Shown: positions 1 to 6,475 of the stretch, in pieces
Numbering within the stretch: position 1 is the stretch's first letter
Layout of the letters: the number at the start of each line of letters is the position of its first letter
Assembly: GCA_014729565.1 (NCBI GenBank)
Contig: WJJR01000442.1
Span: 1-10,985 of the forward strand
Direction of reading: 5' to 3'
Length of the DNA: 10,985 nucleotides
Source of the DNA: Candidatus Zixiibacteriota bacterium
Lineage (GTDB): Bacteria > Zixibacteria > MSB-5A5 > WJJR01
Notes under the pieces: model-generated
Databases searched by the model: none
The model's input: the letters and a program-made list of their open reading frames with translations, nothing else
What the model was told of the DNA's origin: nothing
Made by a program: the position numbers and the translations under genes

Positions 1-353
1 CCACAGCTCTGCTGTGGGATCCTTTGCGTTGTGGAGTATCGTCACGTTTTAGCACAATCAATGGCCAAACCTCAGAGGCAGGTTCTGTAGCCGAGTGTAG
101 CGGACCACCACACTACAATTACGAAGCCGTTTCCGATCAACCCGCCCCGTGTGGGATTTCCATCCATCTTGCGAGGCATGATCGCGTTGTAGGGGCGGGG
201 TCTCCCCGCCCTCACGTAGATTTGAATGTTAGCGAGCGCGGTAGGCGCGGAGACCGCGAGCCTACGCAACCCGATTGCGCCCTCATGCGTGGTCCTCTTC
301 CACCTCGGAATATCTGCACCACGAATGATGCCTCACCTGGCTGAACACCCGGC
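1..353. other. Intergenic region without a supportable gene
   Basis: No convincing gene lies here. Short open frames on both strands run through palindromic DNA and have no family-like composition. The region starts with a small perfect hairpin (CCACAG, loop CTCTG, CTGTGG at 1-17) that could close a transcript from outside the window, though no T-run is visible. It then holds a pair of GC-rich palindromes at about 188-267, listed separately. It is the 3' flank of the minus-strand asparaginase gene, which ends at 354. I saw no clear rho-independent terminator directly after that stop. Confidence 0.6.
188..267. repeat. Pair of GC-rich palindromes, likely a dispersed intergenic repeat
   Basis: Two hairpins stand side by side. 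The first is GGGCGGGG, loop TCT, CCCCGCCC (193-211), a perfect 8-bp stem. The second (241-265) has a 6-bp outer stem GTAGGC/GCCTAC and a 4-bp inner stem GCGG/CCGC around AGA, with a two-base bulge. Both are flanked by GTAG-like ends, as in the 54-base element elsewhere in this window. The layout is like REP/MITE-type intergenic repeats. Only a genome-wide count would show it is repeated, because there is one copy of this exact form here. Confidence 0.5.
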
Positions 354-1382
354 TCACACCCGCTCGACCTGCGCCACCATCCGCATTGTCCCAATCACAA
401 TCCGTCGATGATTGCGCAGGTTCGGATGCACGTACGATTTCAGCGCGTCGAGTTCATCGGGGTTGAGCAGTCCCAATTGAGACAGGATGCCGACAACGGT
501 TGGCCCAATGGCGCGTGAACCGCCGTCGGCAATTTTCACGGCAATCCCCCAACCCTTCTCGGGGATGCCGACACACTCGACCGCCTCGCCGCCGGCTTTG
601 CTGAACATGCGTCCATTGGTGCCGCGCGCCAGATCCAGATCGAACCGTCCTTCACCCGAGACCATCTCCGGATGGTCACGCATGGCGGTGACAATGCGCG
701 CGCAGCTCGAATTACATTCTTCATCATGCGGTGGCTTGGGTCCGACCGACGCGGCCAGACGCGCGAATCCGTAGGCGAGTTTTTGCAGCGGGACAATGTA
801 GTTCGGGACTGAACAACCGTCGACCCCCGATTGCATGTGTGCTTCGTCCAATGCCAGCATCGCCGCCACCCGCGCGCGAATCAGCGTCTGGACCGGCGAG
901 TCGGCATCCAGGTAGGTGGCAAACGGTGCACCGAGAATTTTCGCCAGGGCCAGCATGCCGGCGTGCTTGCCGGAACAGTTGTTGTGGATGGCAGTGAACT
1001 CACTGACTGCCGGGACCGCCTGATCAGTGTATTTGTACCACAACGGGACATGCCCGCCGCACTGCAAATCGTCAACCGTGGCGCCGATGGCATCCAGAAT
1101 CTCCTGCGCCGCCTGCACATGCCGGTCCTCGCCGCTGTGCGATGCGCACGTCAAGGCGAGATGATGCTTCTCCAGTTTGAAAAGGTCTGGAAATCCCCGC
1201 ATGACAGTCGGCAGCGCCTGAAACGGCTTCAACGATGAGCGGGAGTAGATTTCGAGATCGGGTGAGCCGATATGGGCAACCAGGCGACCGGTGTGATCGA
1301 CGACGGCAGCGGCGCTCCAGTGAATACTTTCTGTGACGTCGCCGCGGGTTACTTCAAGGGTTGGGACAAAAGCACTGGCCAT
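354..1382 (-). CDS. L-asparaginase, Asparaginase_II family (Rhizobium etli type)
   Basis: Predicted to hydrolyse L-asparagine to aspartate and ammonia in the cytoplasm; no signal peptide is seen. The 342-residue protein has the usual length of the Asparaginase_II family (R. etli AnsA/ReAV type), which is unrelated in fold to the E. coli AnsA/AnsB enzymes. All signature sites are visible: S49-x-x-K52 in SRSSLKPFQ, S81 in CASHSGE, C136 and K139 in NNCSGKHAGM, and C190 in GVDGCSVP. These correspond, with an offset of one, to the Ser48, Lys51, Ser80, Cys135, Lys138 and Cys189 active-site and zinc residues described for ReAV. It should therefore be active. The ATG start is supported by GGAGGAG at 1392-1398, nine bases upstream. 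It lies 92 bases downstream of the flavoprotein stop, in the same direction, and has a possible promoter of its own in that gap. The substrate is inferred from the family. Confidence 0.9.
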   Translation of the reverse strand: MASAFVPTLEVTRGDVTESIHWSAAAVVDHTGRLVAHIGSPDLEIYSRSSLKPFQALPTVMRGFPDLFKLEKHHLALTCASHSGEDRHVQAAQEILDAIGATVDDLQCGGHVPLWYKYTDQAVPAVSEFTAIHNNCSGKHAGMLALAKILGAPFATYLDADSPVQTLIRARVAAMLALDEAHMQSGVDGCSVPNYIVPLQKLAYGFARLAASVGPKPPHDEECNSSCARIVTAMRDHPEMVSGEGRFDLDLARGTNGRMFSKAGGEAVECVGIPEKGWGIAVKIADGGSRAIGPTVVGILSQLGLLNPDELDALKSYVHPNLRNHRRIVIGTMRMVAQVERV

Positions 1383-1417
1383 GTGGTTTCTCTCCTCCGG
1401 GAATCACCGGCCAAGGT

Positions 1418-1444
1418 ATATTATCGCAAGAGGAGTTCGGTCAA
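1418..1444 (-). promoter_or_regulatory. Candidate sigma70-like promoter for the asparaginase gene
   Basis: Read on the minus strand, TTGACC (1439-1444; five of six matches to TTGACA) is followed by an AT-rich GATAATATA stretch at about 1417-1425. TAATAT at 1418-1423 gives a short 15-base spacer, while GATAAT is a better hexamer but lies too close. It sits in the 92-base gap before the asparaginase start. The surrounding DNA is GC-rich, so the AT patch stands out, but the spacing is not ideal. The sigma factor consensus of this lineage is not known to me. Confidence 0.35.
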
Positions 1445-1474
1445 TTCCTGCAGCCCGGACACACTTAGTGACAA

Positions 1475-2644
1475 TTAGGATGCGTGATCCGCCGAAGTGT
1501 TGGATTTGACAACACCCGTTTGACCAAACAACCGTCGCTTGATCAGACGACGCAGGAAGGCGGCATAGGTCATTCGCTGGCGCAAAACGTCGTGGTAATC
1601 CTCAGCCAGACGGGGGTCTGAACAGAATGCACGGATGAGACGGTCGGGGAGTCCGTGAAAGAGATCGGCCACCCGTCGGGCCGACCGCAACTCCGGCAGG
1701 AGTTCCCGTTCACAGGCCGCAGTGTAAACCCGGGCGGCATCGGCCGTGGAGTCCAGGATCAGGGAATCAGCGGCCAACTGGCCCGAGCGGATCGCCCCGG
1801 CTATCCCCTCACCGTTAAACGGATCGACCATCCCAGCGGCATCGCCGGCACTCAACAGGCGTCCCCTCGCCAGCACTCGTTTGTGACCACCGAGCGGAAT
1901 GGGATGTCCCTCCGGCGCAAAAGGCTCTTTCGGCAGTTGCCAATTCTCCCATATCTGCGCAAACACCTCACGAATGTTACCGACCTTCGACCGTTTGGCG
2001 CCGACTCCTACCAACAAACGGTCACCATGGTGCAGCGCCCAATCGAAGCCATGACTCACCGTTCCGAAGCCGAGCCAGGCATCGCCCGGAGCCAGATTCC
2101 ATCGGCCGGCATACTGTACCGGAATTGTCTGTTCCACGGCGATGGCGGATTGATCGGGTCTATCCGCAGAACGTAGATGCGTGATCAGTGACGAGTTTGA
2201 ACCGGCACACAGAATTACGGCCTGTGCACGGTGAGAGCCGTGGTTACAGGTCACCAGGTAGTCTGTGCCATCACGCTGAATGCGCTGCACCGATTCAACG
2301 CGCCCGTCGGCGCCGGCGGCCAGCGCCTGTTCATAGAGAAAGTTGTCGAACTGCGCCCGATCGACGAAAATGCCCAGCGGCTCAGTGGGAGCGTAGTGCT
2401 GAGAGACATCGCGGAAAACCAGCGATGTGCGTGCGAACCGATTCGTTGTGAGACCTTCGGGCAGTGATACATCGAGCAACTCAATCGCCCGTTGCGACAC
2501 CCATCCCCCGCACAGCTTGGGGCGCGGCATTCGTTGTTTCTCCAGCAGCAGCACACGTGCGCCACCCTTCGCAGCGCGTAATGCGGCCGATGATCCGGCC
2601 GGACCGCCACCAATCACAATGATGTCGTAACGATCCTGAGTCAC
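1475..2644 (-). CDS. Geranylgeranyl-reductase-family FAD-dependent oxidoreductase
   Basis: A flavoprotein of the geranylgeranyl reductase (GGR) group within the p-hydroxybenzoate-hydroxylase fold. Members saturate isoprenoid double bonds in chlorophyll, archaeal lipid or menaquinone side chains, but many bacterial members are uncharacterised. Counting from the GTG at 2644 (389 residues), the N-terminus holds the FAD dinucleotide motif IGGGPAGSSA (11-20), then an acidic residue after beta-2 (LLLEK, E35), then KLCGG (43-47) with the cysteine typical of the group. The second FAD motif is SAGDAAGMVDPFNGEG (265-280). The family's PxxYxWxFP motif is only loosely kept, as VSHGFDWALH (196-205). An upstream TTG (2671) would add nine residues and overlap the dehydrogenase gene by 23 bases. 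GTG is preferred because it puts the FAD motif near the usual distance from the start and leaves only four bases after the dehydrogenase stop, suggesting coupled translation. Substrate unknown; a quinone or polyprenyl chain is a guess. Confidence 0.8.
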   Translation of the reverse strand: MTQDRYDIIVIGGGPAGSSAALRAAKGGARVLLLEKQRMPRPKLCGGWVSQRAIELLDVSLPEGLTTNRFARTSLVFRDVSQHYAPTEPLGIFVDRAQFDNFLYEQALAAGADGRVESVQRIQRDGTDYLVTCNHGSHRAQAVILCAGSNSSLITHLRSADRPDQSAIAVEQTIPVQYAGRWNLAPGDAWLGFGTVSHGFDWALHHGDRLLVGVGAKRSKVGNIREVFAQIWENWQLPKEPFAPEGHPIPLGGHKRVLARGRLLSAGDAAGMVDPFNGEGIAGAIRSGQLAADSLILDSTADAARVYTAACERELLPELRSARRVADLFHGLPDRLIRAFCSDPRLAEDYHDVLRQRMTYAAFLRRLIKRRLFGQTGVVKSNTSADHAS

Positions 2645-2648
2645 CGGA

Positions 2649-3650
2649 TCAGTACCCGCGTTTCTTGTCAACGACGTTGAACAGTTCTTTGCCCTGACAA
2701 TACCGTCGCAGGTTCTTCAAAAACATCTCCACGGCGCGGAACGAATAATCTACTGTATCCCCCGATGTGTGGGGTGTCATCGCGACATTAGGGAGACGGT
2801 AGAAGGGATGATTCGTTGGCAGCGGCTCCTGCGCGAAGACATCGAGCCCCGCACCGGCAATGTGGCCGCGTGTTACTGCGGTGATGAGTGCTTTCTCGTT
2901 GACCACCGATCCGCGGGCAATATTGATCAGGTATGCGGTCGACTTCATTGCACGCAGTTCCTTTGCACCGATCAGGTCTCGTGTCGCCGGAATTCCGGGC
3001 ACGGCGAGAACAACAAAGTCGGCGGTTTCGAGCGCTTTGCGGAGACTACGAGTGGGGACAATCTTGTCAAAACCCGGCAGCCGTTGTAACGATCGCGAGC
3101 GCCGCACACCCCAAACCTCCATGCCGTGGCTCCGGGCCAACCGTCCGATGCGTTGTCCGATGCGTCCCGTGCCGATAACGACCAATCGTTGGCCCGCCAG
3201 TTGCCGGCGATTGAGTACAATCTCTTTGCGATTCCATTCGCCCGCGTTCTTCTGCGCATACCCCTGATGCAAACCTGTCGCGAAACTGAGTAGGAATCCC
3301 ATGGCGGCGTTGGGAACGGTGTCATCGTGCAAACCAACCGAAGACGTTAGCATCACACGACTGCGTTTGAATGCCGGAAACAGCGCCGAATCCGCCCCCG
3401 CCATTCCCAGATGCAGCCACTTCAGGTTCTTGCAGAGGCGGAACTGGTCCGGCGAGAAGCGAAAGGTCGTATACACCTCCGCGGTCGGTAGTGCCGCGTC
3501 GCGTTCCTGTTTGTCAGTCACAATGGTGGCTTCCACACGTCTGCTGAAATATCGATCTGCGTCAATTCGTTGACGCAGCCAGTCGACAAACTCGGGGAAT
3601 CGTCCCAGCGCGCAGACGACCGGGATGCGTGTGGATTGTTTGGTGGGCAT
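2649..3650 (-). CDS. D-2-hydroxyacid dehydrogenase (GhrA/PGDH-like)
   Basis: A D-isomer-specific 2-hydroxyacid dehydrogenase that interconverts 2-oxo acids (for example glyoxylate or hydroxypyruvate) and D-2-hydroxy acids with NAD(P)H in the cytoplasm. It has 333 residues from ATG 3650, normal for the family. The Rossmann motif is VVIGTGRIGQRIG (157-169). The catalytic triad is visible: R246 in NIARGS, E275 in LDVFAQEP and H294 in MTPHTSG. After beta-2 the sequence is GVRRSR, with arginines where NAD-specific members usually have aspartate. This hints at NADP preference, as in the glyoxylate/hydroxypyruvate reductases GhrA and GhrB. The open frame runs 33 codons further upstream to a GTG at 3749, but that part is translated from the palindromic repeat and is Arg/Leu-rich, so the ATG was chosen although no strong Shine-Dalgarno is seen. 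It is followed four bases later by the flavoprotein GTG. The exact substrate cannot be read from the sequence. Confidence 0.85.
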   Translation of the reverse strand: MPTKQSTRIPVVCALGRFPEFVDWLRQRIDADRYFSRRVEATIVTDKQERDAALPTAEVYTTFRFSPDQFRLCKNLKWLHLGMAGADSALFPAFKRSRVMLTSSVGLHDDTVPNAAMGFLLSFATGLHQGYAQKNAGEWNRKEIVLNRRQLAGQRLVVIGTGRIGQRIGRLARSHGMEVWGVRRSRSLQRLPGFDKIVPTRSLRKALETADFVVLAVPGIPATRDLIGAKELRAMKSTAYLINIARGSVVNEKALITAVTRGHIAGAGLDVFAQEPLPTNHPFYRLPNVAMTPHTSGDTVDYSFRAVEMFLKNLRRYCQGKELFNVVDKKRGY

Positions 3651-3702
3651 CAAGGACCAGTGTAAGAGCAGGAGTAGGATTGTTGAATCAGGTTGCTTGT
3701 CC

Positions 3703-3756
3703 CGCGTAGCTCCGGCTCTCAGCCGGACCGGTGCGGCGAAGAGCCGCACCGACGCG
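3703..3756. repeat. 54-base palindromic intergenic repeat, copy A
   Basis: This element matches copy B (6382-6435) at 48 of 54 positions. It is bounded by short inverted ends (CGCGT/ACGCG) and holds two inner hairpins: TCCGGCT/AGCCGGA, and GGTGCGGC/GCCGCACC around a short loop. The whole can fold as a three-way cruciform. It sits between the aminotransferase terminator and the dehydrogenase start, so it may lie in the dehydrogenase leader or promoter region. It encodes no protein. The format suggests a REP/MITE-like non-autonomous repeat. Confidence 0.7.
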
Positions 3757-3823
3757 AAGTTGTGTGCACATCACATTGACTACTGAACGTTCTTTAGACC
3801 GGCTCCGCCGTGTTTCAACACAA

Positions 3824-3855
3824 CGGAGCGGGATGGTTCACTCCATCCCGCTCCG
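3824..3855 (-). terminator. Hairpin terminator after the aminotransferase gene
   Basis: A perfect 13-bp inverted repeat (CGGAGCGGGATGG, loop TTCACT, then its complement) begins eight bases past the minus-strand stop of the aminotransferase. On the minus strand it is followed by TTGTGTTG, a modest T-rich tail. Position and stem strength support a transcription terminator. It separates the aminotransferase transcript from the downstream dehydrogenase genes. Confidence 0.7.
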
Positions 3856-3862
3856 AGGACAC

Positions 3863-5206
3863 TTAGATCTTATACTTCTTCTCGACTTTCCCGATGACCT
3901 CATCGAGGATTTCCAATGCCACCGTGCATTGATCACGGTCGACGACCAACGGTGGCACCAGACGAATTCCGTTGGGACCGCAACAGAGGATCATCAGGCC
4001 CTTCTCAAAACACCCACGCTCCACGTCCTGAGCCACTTTCGGGGCCGGTTCCTTGGTCTTCTTGTCTTTGACAAATTCGATACCGATCATCAGCCCCAAT
4101 CCGCGCACGTCGCCGATCGACGGATGTTCTTTTTGCATCTTGGTCAGTTCTTTCATCATGAACTTGCCCTGCTTGTCGGCATTGTCCATCAGCCCGTCTT
4201 CGAGCAAATCGATGGTCGCCAGCGCCGCAGCGCACCCCATCGGCGTACCTCCGAACGTCGTCGAATGCGCGCCCGGTTCCCAATCCATTGTCTTTTGCGG
4301 CGCGATGCAGGCGCCGATCGGCACACCGGATCCGAGTGCCTTGGCGGTGACGAGAATGTCGGGCGTGATGCCGAAATGCTCGATGGCGAACATCTTGCCG
4401 GTCTTGCCCATGCCGGTCTGCACTTCGTCGATCATCAGCAGGATACCGTGCTTCTTCGCCAACTCGGAAAGCGCCTTAAAGTAGTCAGGAGGTGGGACAA
4501 TATAGCCACCTTCGCCCTGCATCGGTTCAACAACGATCGCTGCAACGTCGGAGGCCGGCGCAACACGGCTGAAGATCTGATCCTCGATAAACTTGACGCA
4601 TTCCAGCTCACAGTCGGGATACGTCAAATTGTACGGGCACCGATAGCAGTAGGCGTACGGAACATGTGTGACTTCGGGCAACAGTGGCGCGAAGCGTTCG
4701 CGCTGAATCTTCTTTGAGCAGGTCAGCGACAACGATCCCATCGTGCGGCCATGGAATGCACCGATAAACGCGAGATACCGTGGCCGGCGGGATTTGTAGC
4801 GCGCCAGCTTCATCCCGGCTTCGACCGATTCGGTGCCGGAATTCGTGAAGAACACGCGCTTCTTTTCTTTGCCCGGTGCGAGGCTGCCCAATCGCCTGGC
4901 CAGCTTGCCGACCAGTTCATGGTAGAAATCAGCCGACGAAATGTGGACGGCTTTGCGGGCCTGGTCGACTATCGCGTCGACCACTTTGGGATGACAGTTG
5001 CCGGTCACCGATACGGCGATACCGGAATGGAAATCGAGGAATTGGTTGCCATCGACATCCCAGATCCAGGCTCCGTCGGCGTGATCGATCACCGTGGGAT
5101 AGGCGCGTGTATACGACGGTGAGACATATTGCTCATCGAAGTTGATCAGCTTCTTGCTTTTGGGCCCCGGCAGGGGCGTCTTGATCACCGGCAGTTCTTT
5201 GGACAT
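3863..5206 (-). CDS. Class III PLP-dependent aminotransferase (acetylornithine/GABA transaminase family)
   Basis: A cytoplasmic fold-type I PLP enzyme moving amino groups from an omega-amino donor (GABA, ornithine, acetylornithine or similar) to a 2-oxo acid. The 447 residues span a full family member. Visible sites: SGTESVEA (123-130) for phosphate binding, FHGRT (151-155) with the ring-stacking aromatic, D260 in MIDEVQTG contacting the pyridine nitrogen, K289 in TAKALGSG forming the Schiff base, and T316/T317 in STTFGG. The N-terminal GPKSKKLINFDEQYVSPSYT and the cysteine-rich insert C187-x2-C190-x8-C199-x3-C203 resemble the archaeal-type subgroup (Pyrococcus ornithine/broad-specificity enzymes) more than E. 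coli GabT or ArgD; that is recalled, not searched. Some relatives of that subgroup are amino-acid racemases, so the reaction is uncertain. The ATG start has AGGAG at 5214-5218 with a 7-base spacer. It stands alone as a unit closed by the hairpin at 3824-3855. Confidence 0.88.
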   Translation of the reverse strand: MSKELPVIKTPLPGPKSKKLINFDEQYVSPSYTRAYPTVIDHADGAWIWDVDGNQFLDFHSGIAVSVTGNCHPKVVDAIVDQARKAVHISSADFYHELVGKLARRLGSLAPGKEKKRVFFTNSGTESVEAGMKLARYKSRRPRYLAFIGAFHGRTMGSLSLTCSKKIQRERFAPLLPEVTHVPYAYCYRCPYNLTYPDCELECVKFIEDQIFSRVAPASDVAAIVVEPMQGEGGYIVPPPDYFKALSELAKKHGILLMIDEVQTGMGKTGKMFAIEHFGITPDILVTAKALGSGVPIGACIAPQKTMDWEPGAHSTTFGGTPMGCAAALATIDLLEDGLMDNADKQGKFMMKELTKMQKEHPSIGDVRGLGLMIGIEFVKDKKTKEPAPKVAQDVERGCFEKGLMILCCGPNGIRLVPPLVVDRDQCTVALEILDEVIGKVEKKYKI

Positions 5207-5598
5207 CGGTACTCTCCTGTCAGGTGGTGGATGGACGACCGCTTACACACAGTTGCCTGCGACCGCCCTGTTTAGGTTGCACCACGCAGGTAGATCCGAT
5301 GAAGCAGACTGCGGCGAACGCGCATGTTTTGCAGCGAGCCAACCGTCGCAGAAATGAGAACACAGTGATAGAACATGCTCAGGCATCTCCCATTTGCTCG
5401 ACAGAATAAGCAACGGCCCGGTTCAACCCAAATGGTATGTATAGGCCGCGTGGAGGGCTTGCGAGGACACTCGGCAGCAACTGCAAGCGACTGCAGTACA
5501 GCGGCTTAACAGGATATTCTTGCGCCAAACCGGAGAATAGAGCACCATTAACGCGTGATGAACGTGCTGACCGTTGCGGCGAACAGGTCTTCTGAAGA
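5207..5598. other. Divergent intergenic region between aminotransferase and endonuclease V genes
   Basis: A gap of about 390 bases between two divergently transcribed genes, so it should hold both promoters. The Shine-Dalgarno of the aminotransferase is at its left edge (5214-5218). I found no well-matched -35/-10 pair. AT-richer patches such as GGTATGTATAGG (about 5433-5444) and AGGATATTC near 5511-5519 are possible -10 material only. Short open frames here overlap neighbouring genes and look accidental. No RNA gene or riboswitch fold was recognised. Confidence 0.5.
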
Positions 5599-6291
5599 AT
5601 GAACCGGGCCCTCATCCGACATCCGTGGAACCTCTCGCTACGTCGTGCGGCCGGCGTCCAGACCGATCTGTCGAAGTTTGTGTCCCTCGTGCCGTTGACC
5701 ATCACGCCCCGTACCGTGGTGGGGATTGATTCGGCCGAGCGAGACAATCACCTATTCCTCGCAGCGGTCGCGATGGATGTGATCGACAACAAGGTGATCG
5801 ACATTACGCATGCGCATGCGAGGATCAAGGAGAAGTATATCTCCGGCTATCGCGCGTTCCGTGAGGGCCCCTTGATTCTGAAAGTGTTGAAACGTCTGTA
5901 CTACGAGCCCGACTTGCTCATCTTCCACGGTTACGGCGTTTGCCATCCCCGTTTTTTTGGATTGGCATCGCATATTGGACTCTGGCTCGATTTGCCATCC
6001 ATCGGCATTTCTGACAAACGCCTCATTGGTCACTTTGATTTCCCCGGCGAAAACCGTGGAGACTATTCCACCATTCGCTACTCCCCCCAGGCGCCGGGCG
6101 TCGTTCTTCGTACGCGCGATGGCGTCAAGCCAGTCTTCGTTTCACCCGGCCACAAGATCGATCTGATCGGCGCCATCGAGCAGACACTGCGTTTGGCTGA
6201 TCCCTACCGACTGCCCGAACCGTTGCGGCGTGCGCATATCGAAGCGGGGAAGGATATGCGGCGGTTCTTGGGGAATAACCAAAAGAGCTGA
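5599..6291 (+). CDS. Endonuclease V homologue with altered active site
   Basis: Endonuclease V nicks DNA (or RNA) one base 3' of deoxyinosine, starting repair of deaminated adenine. The 230-residue length and several motifs fit: VVGIDSA (40-46, metal-binding D44), KYISGYRAFREGP (79-91) with Y80 and E89, HPRFFGLASHIG (116-127), SPGHKIDL (182-189), and the YRLPEPLRRAH tail (203-213). Two key positions differ. The usual DGxG before the HPR motif reads HGYG, so the metal-ligand Asp (D110 in the Thermotoga enzyme) is H110. IGVAK reads IGISD, replacing the conserved Lys139 with D139. Activity may be lost, or metal use or substrate changed. The ATG is the first start after an in-frame TGA at 5593-5595; its ribosome site is weak. 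It is the only plus-strand gene here, and is convergent with the S74 protein. Family assignment is firm, function is not. Confidence 0.85.
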   Translation: MNRALIRHPWNLSLRRAAGVQTDLSKFVSLVPLTITPRTVVGIDSAERDNHLFLAAVAMDVIDNKVIDITHAHARIKEKYISGYRAFREGPLILKVLKRLYYEPDLLIFHGYGVCHPRFFGLASHIGLWLDLPSIGISDKRLIGHFDFPGENRGDYSTIRYSPQAPGVVLRTRDGVKPVFVSPGHKIDLIGAIEQTLRLADPYRLPEPLRRAHIEAGKDMRRFLGNNQKS

Positions 6292-6381
6292 ACGTCACCA
6301 ATCGAACAGATTCCATTCAGAACGAAGTCTCGGGTTTGGGTGCCACTGACGTTCGGGCGTGTTGAAAGACCATAGGGTTAT

Positions 6382-6435
6382 CGCGTAGGTTCGGCTCTTA
6401 GCCGGACCGGTGCGGCTGAGAGCCGCACCTACGCG
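6382..6435. repeat. 54-base palindromic intergenic repeat, copy B
   Basis: This is the better-preserved copy of the element also found at 3703-3756, with six mismatches over 54 bases. Its ends form a perfect 10-base inverted repeat once one flanking base on each side is counted (TCGCGTAGGT at 6381-6390, ACCTACGCGA at 6427-6436). Inside are two hairpins, CGGCT/AGCCG at 6392-6404 and GGTGCGGCT/AGCCGCACC at 6409-6429. It lies between the ends of two convergent genes, where it could act as a bidirectional terminator. It has no coding capacity. Confidence 0.75.
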
Positions 6436-6475
6436 ATGTACATACAGCATATTCTTGCACATCTGACGCCAGGCG

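Noticed and set aside
24..411. Several small open frames near the left edge
   Set aside because: They overlap on both strands, run through hairpins, lack ribosome sites and show no family resemblance.
1655..2176. 173-codon plus-strand frame antisense to the flavoprotein
   Set aside because: The opposite strand carries both FAD motifs of a known family, and this frame has no domain-like features.
3651..3749. 33-codon upstream extension of the dehydrogenase
   Set aside because: It starts with GTG inside repeat copy A and encodes repeat-derived Arg/Leu-rich sequence. The ATG at 3650 matches the family's usual N-terminus.
3731..4717. Long plus-strand open frame of 328 codons antisense to the aminotransferase
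   Set aside because: It is a shadow of a gene with firm family motifs. Its translation is His/Arg-rich without recognisable domains, and its 5' end lies in the palindromic repeat.
3703..6435. Possibility that the 54-base repeats are a CRISPR array
   Set aside because: There are only two full copies, more than 2.6 kb apart with genes between them, and no regular spacers or cas genes.
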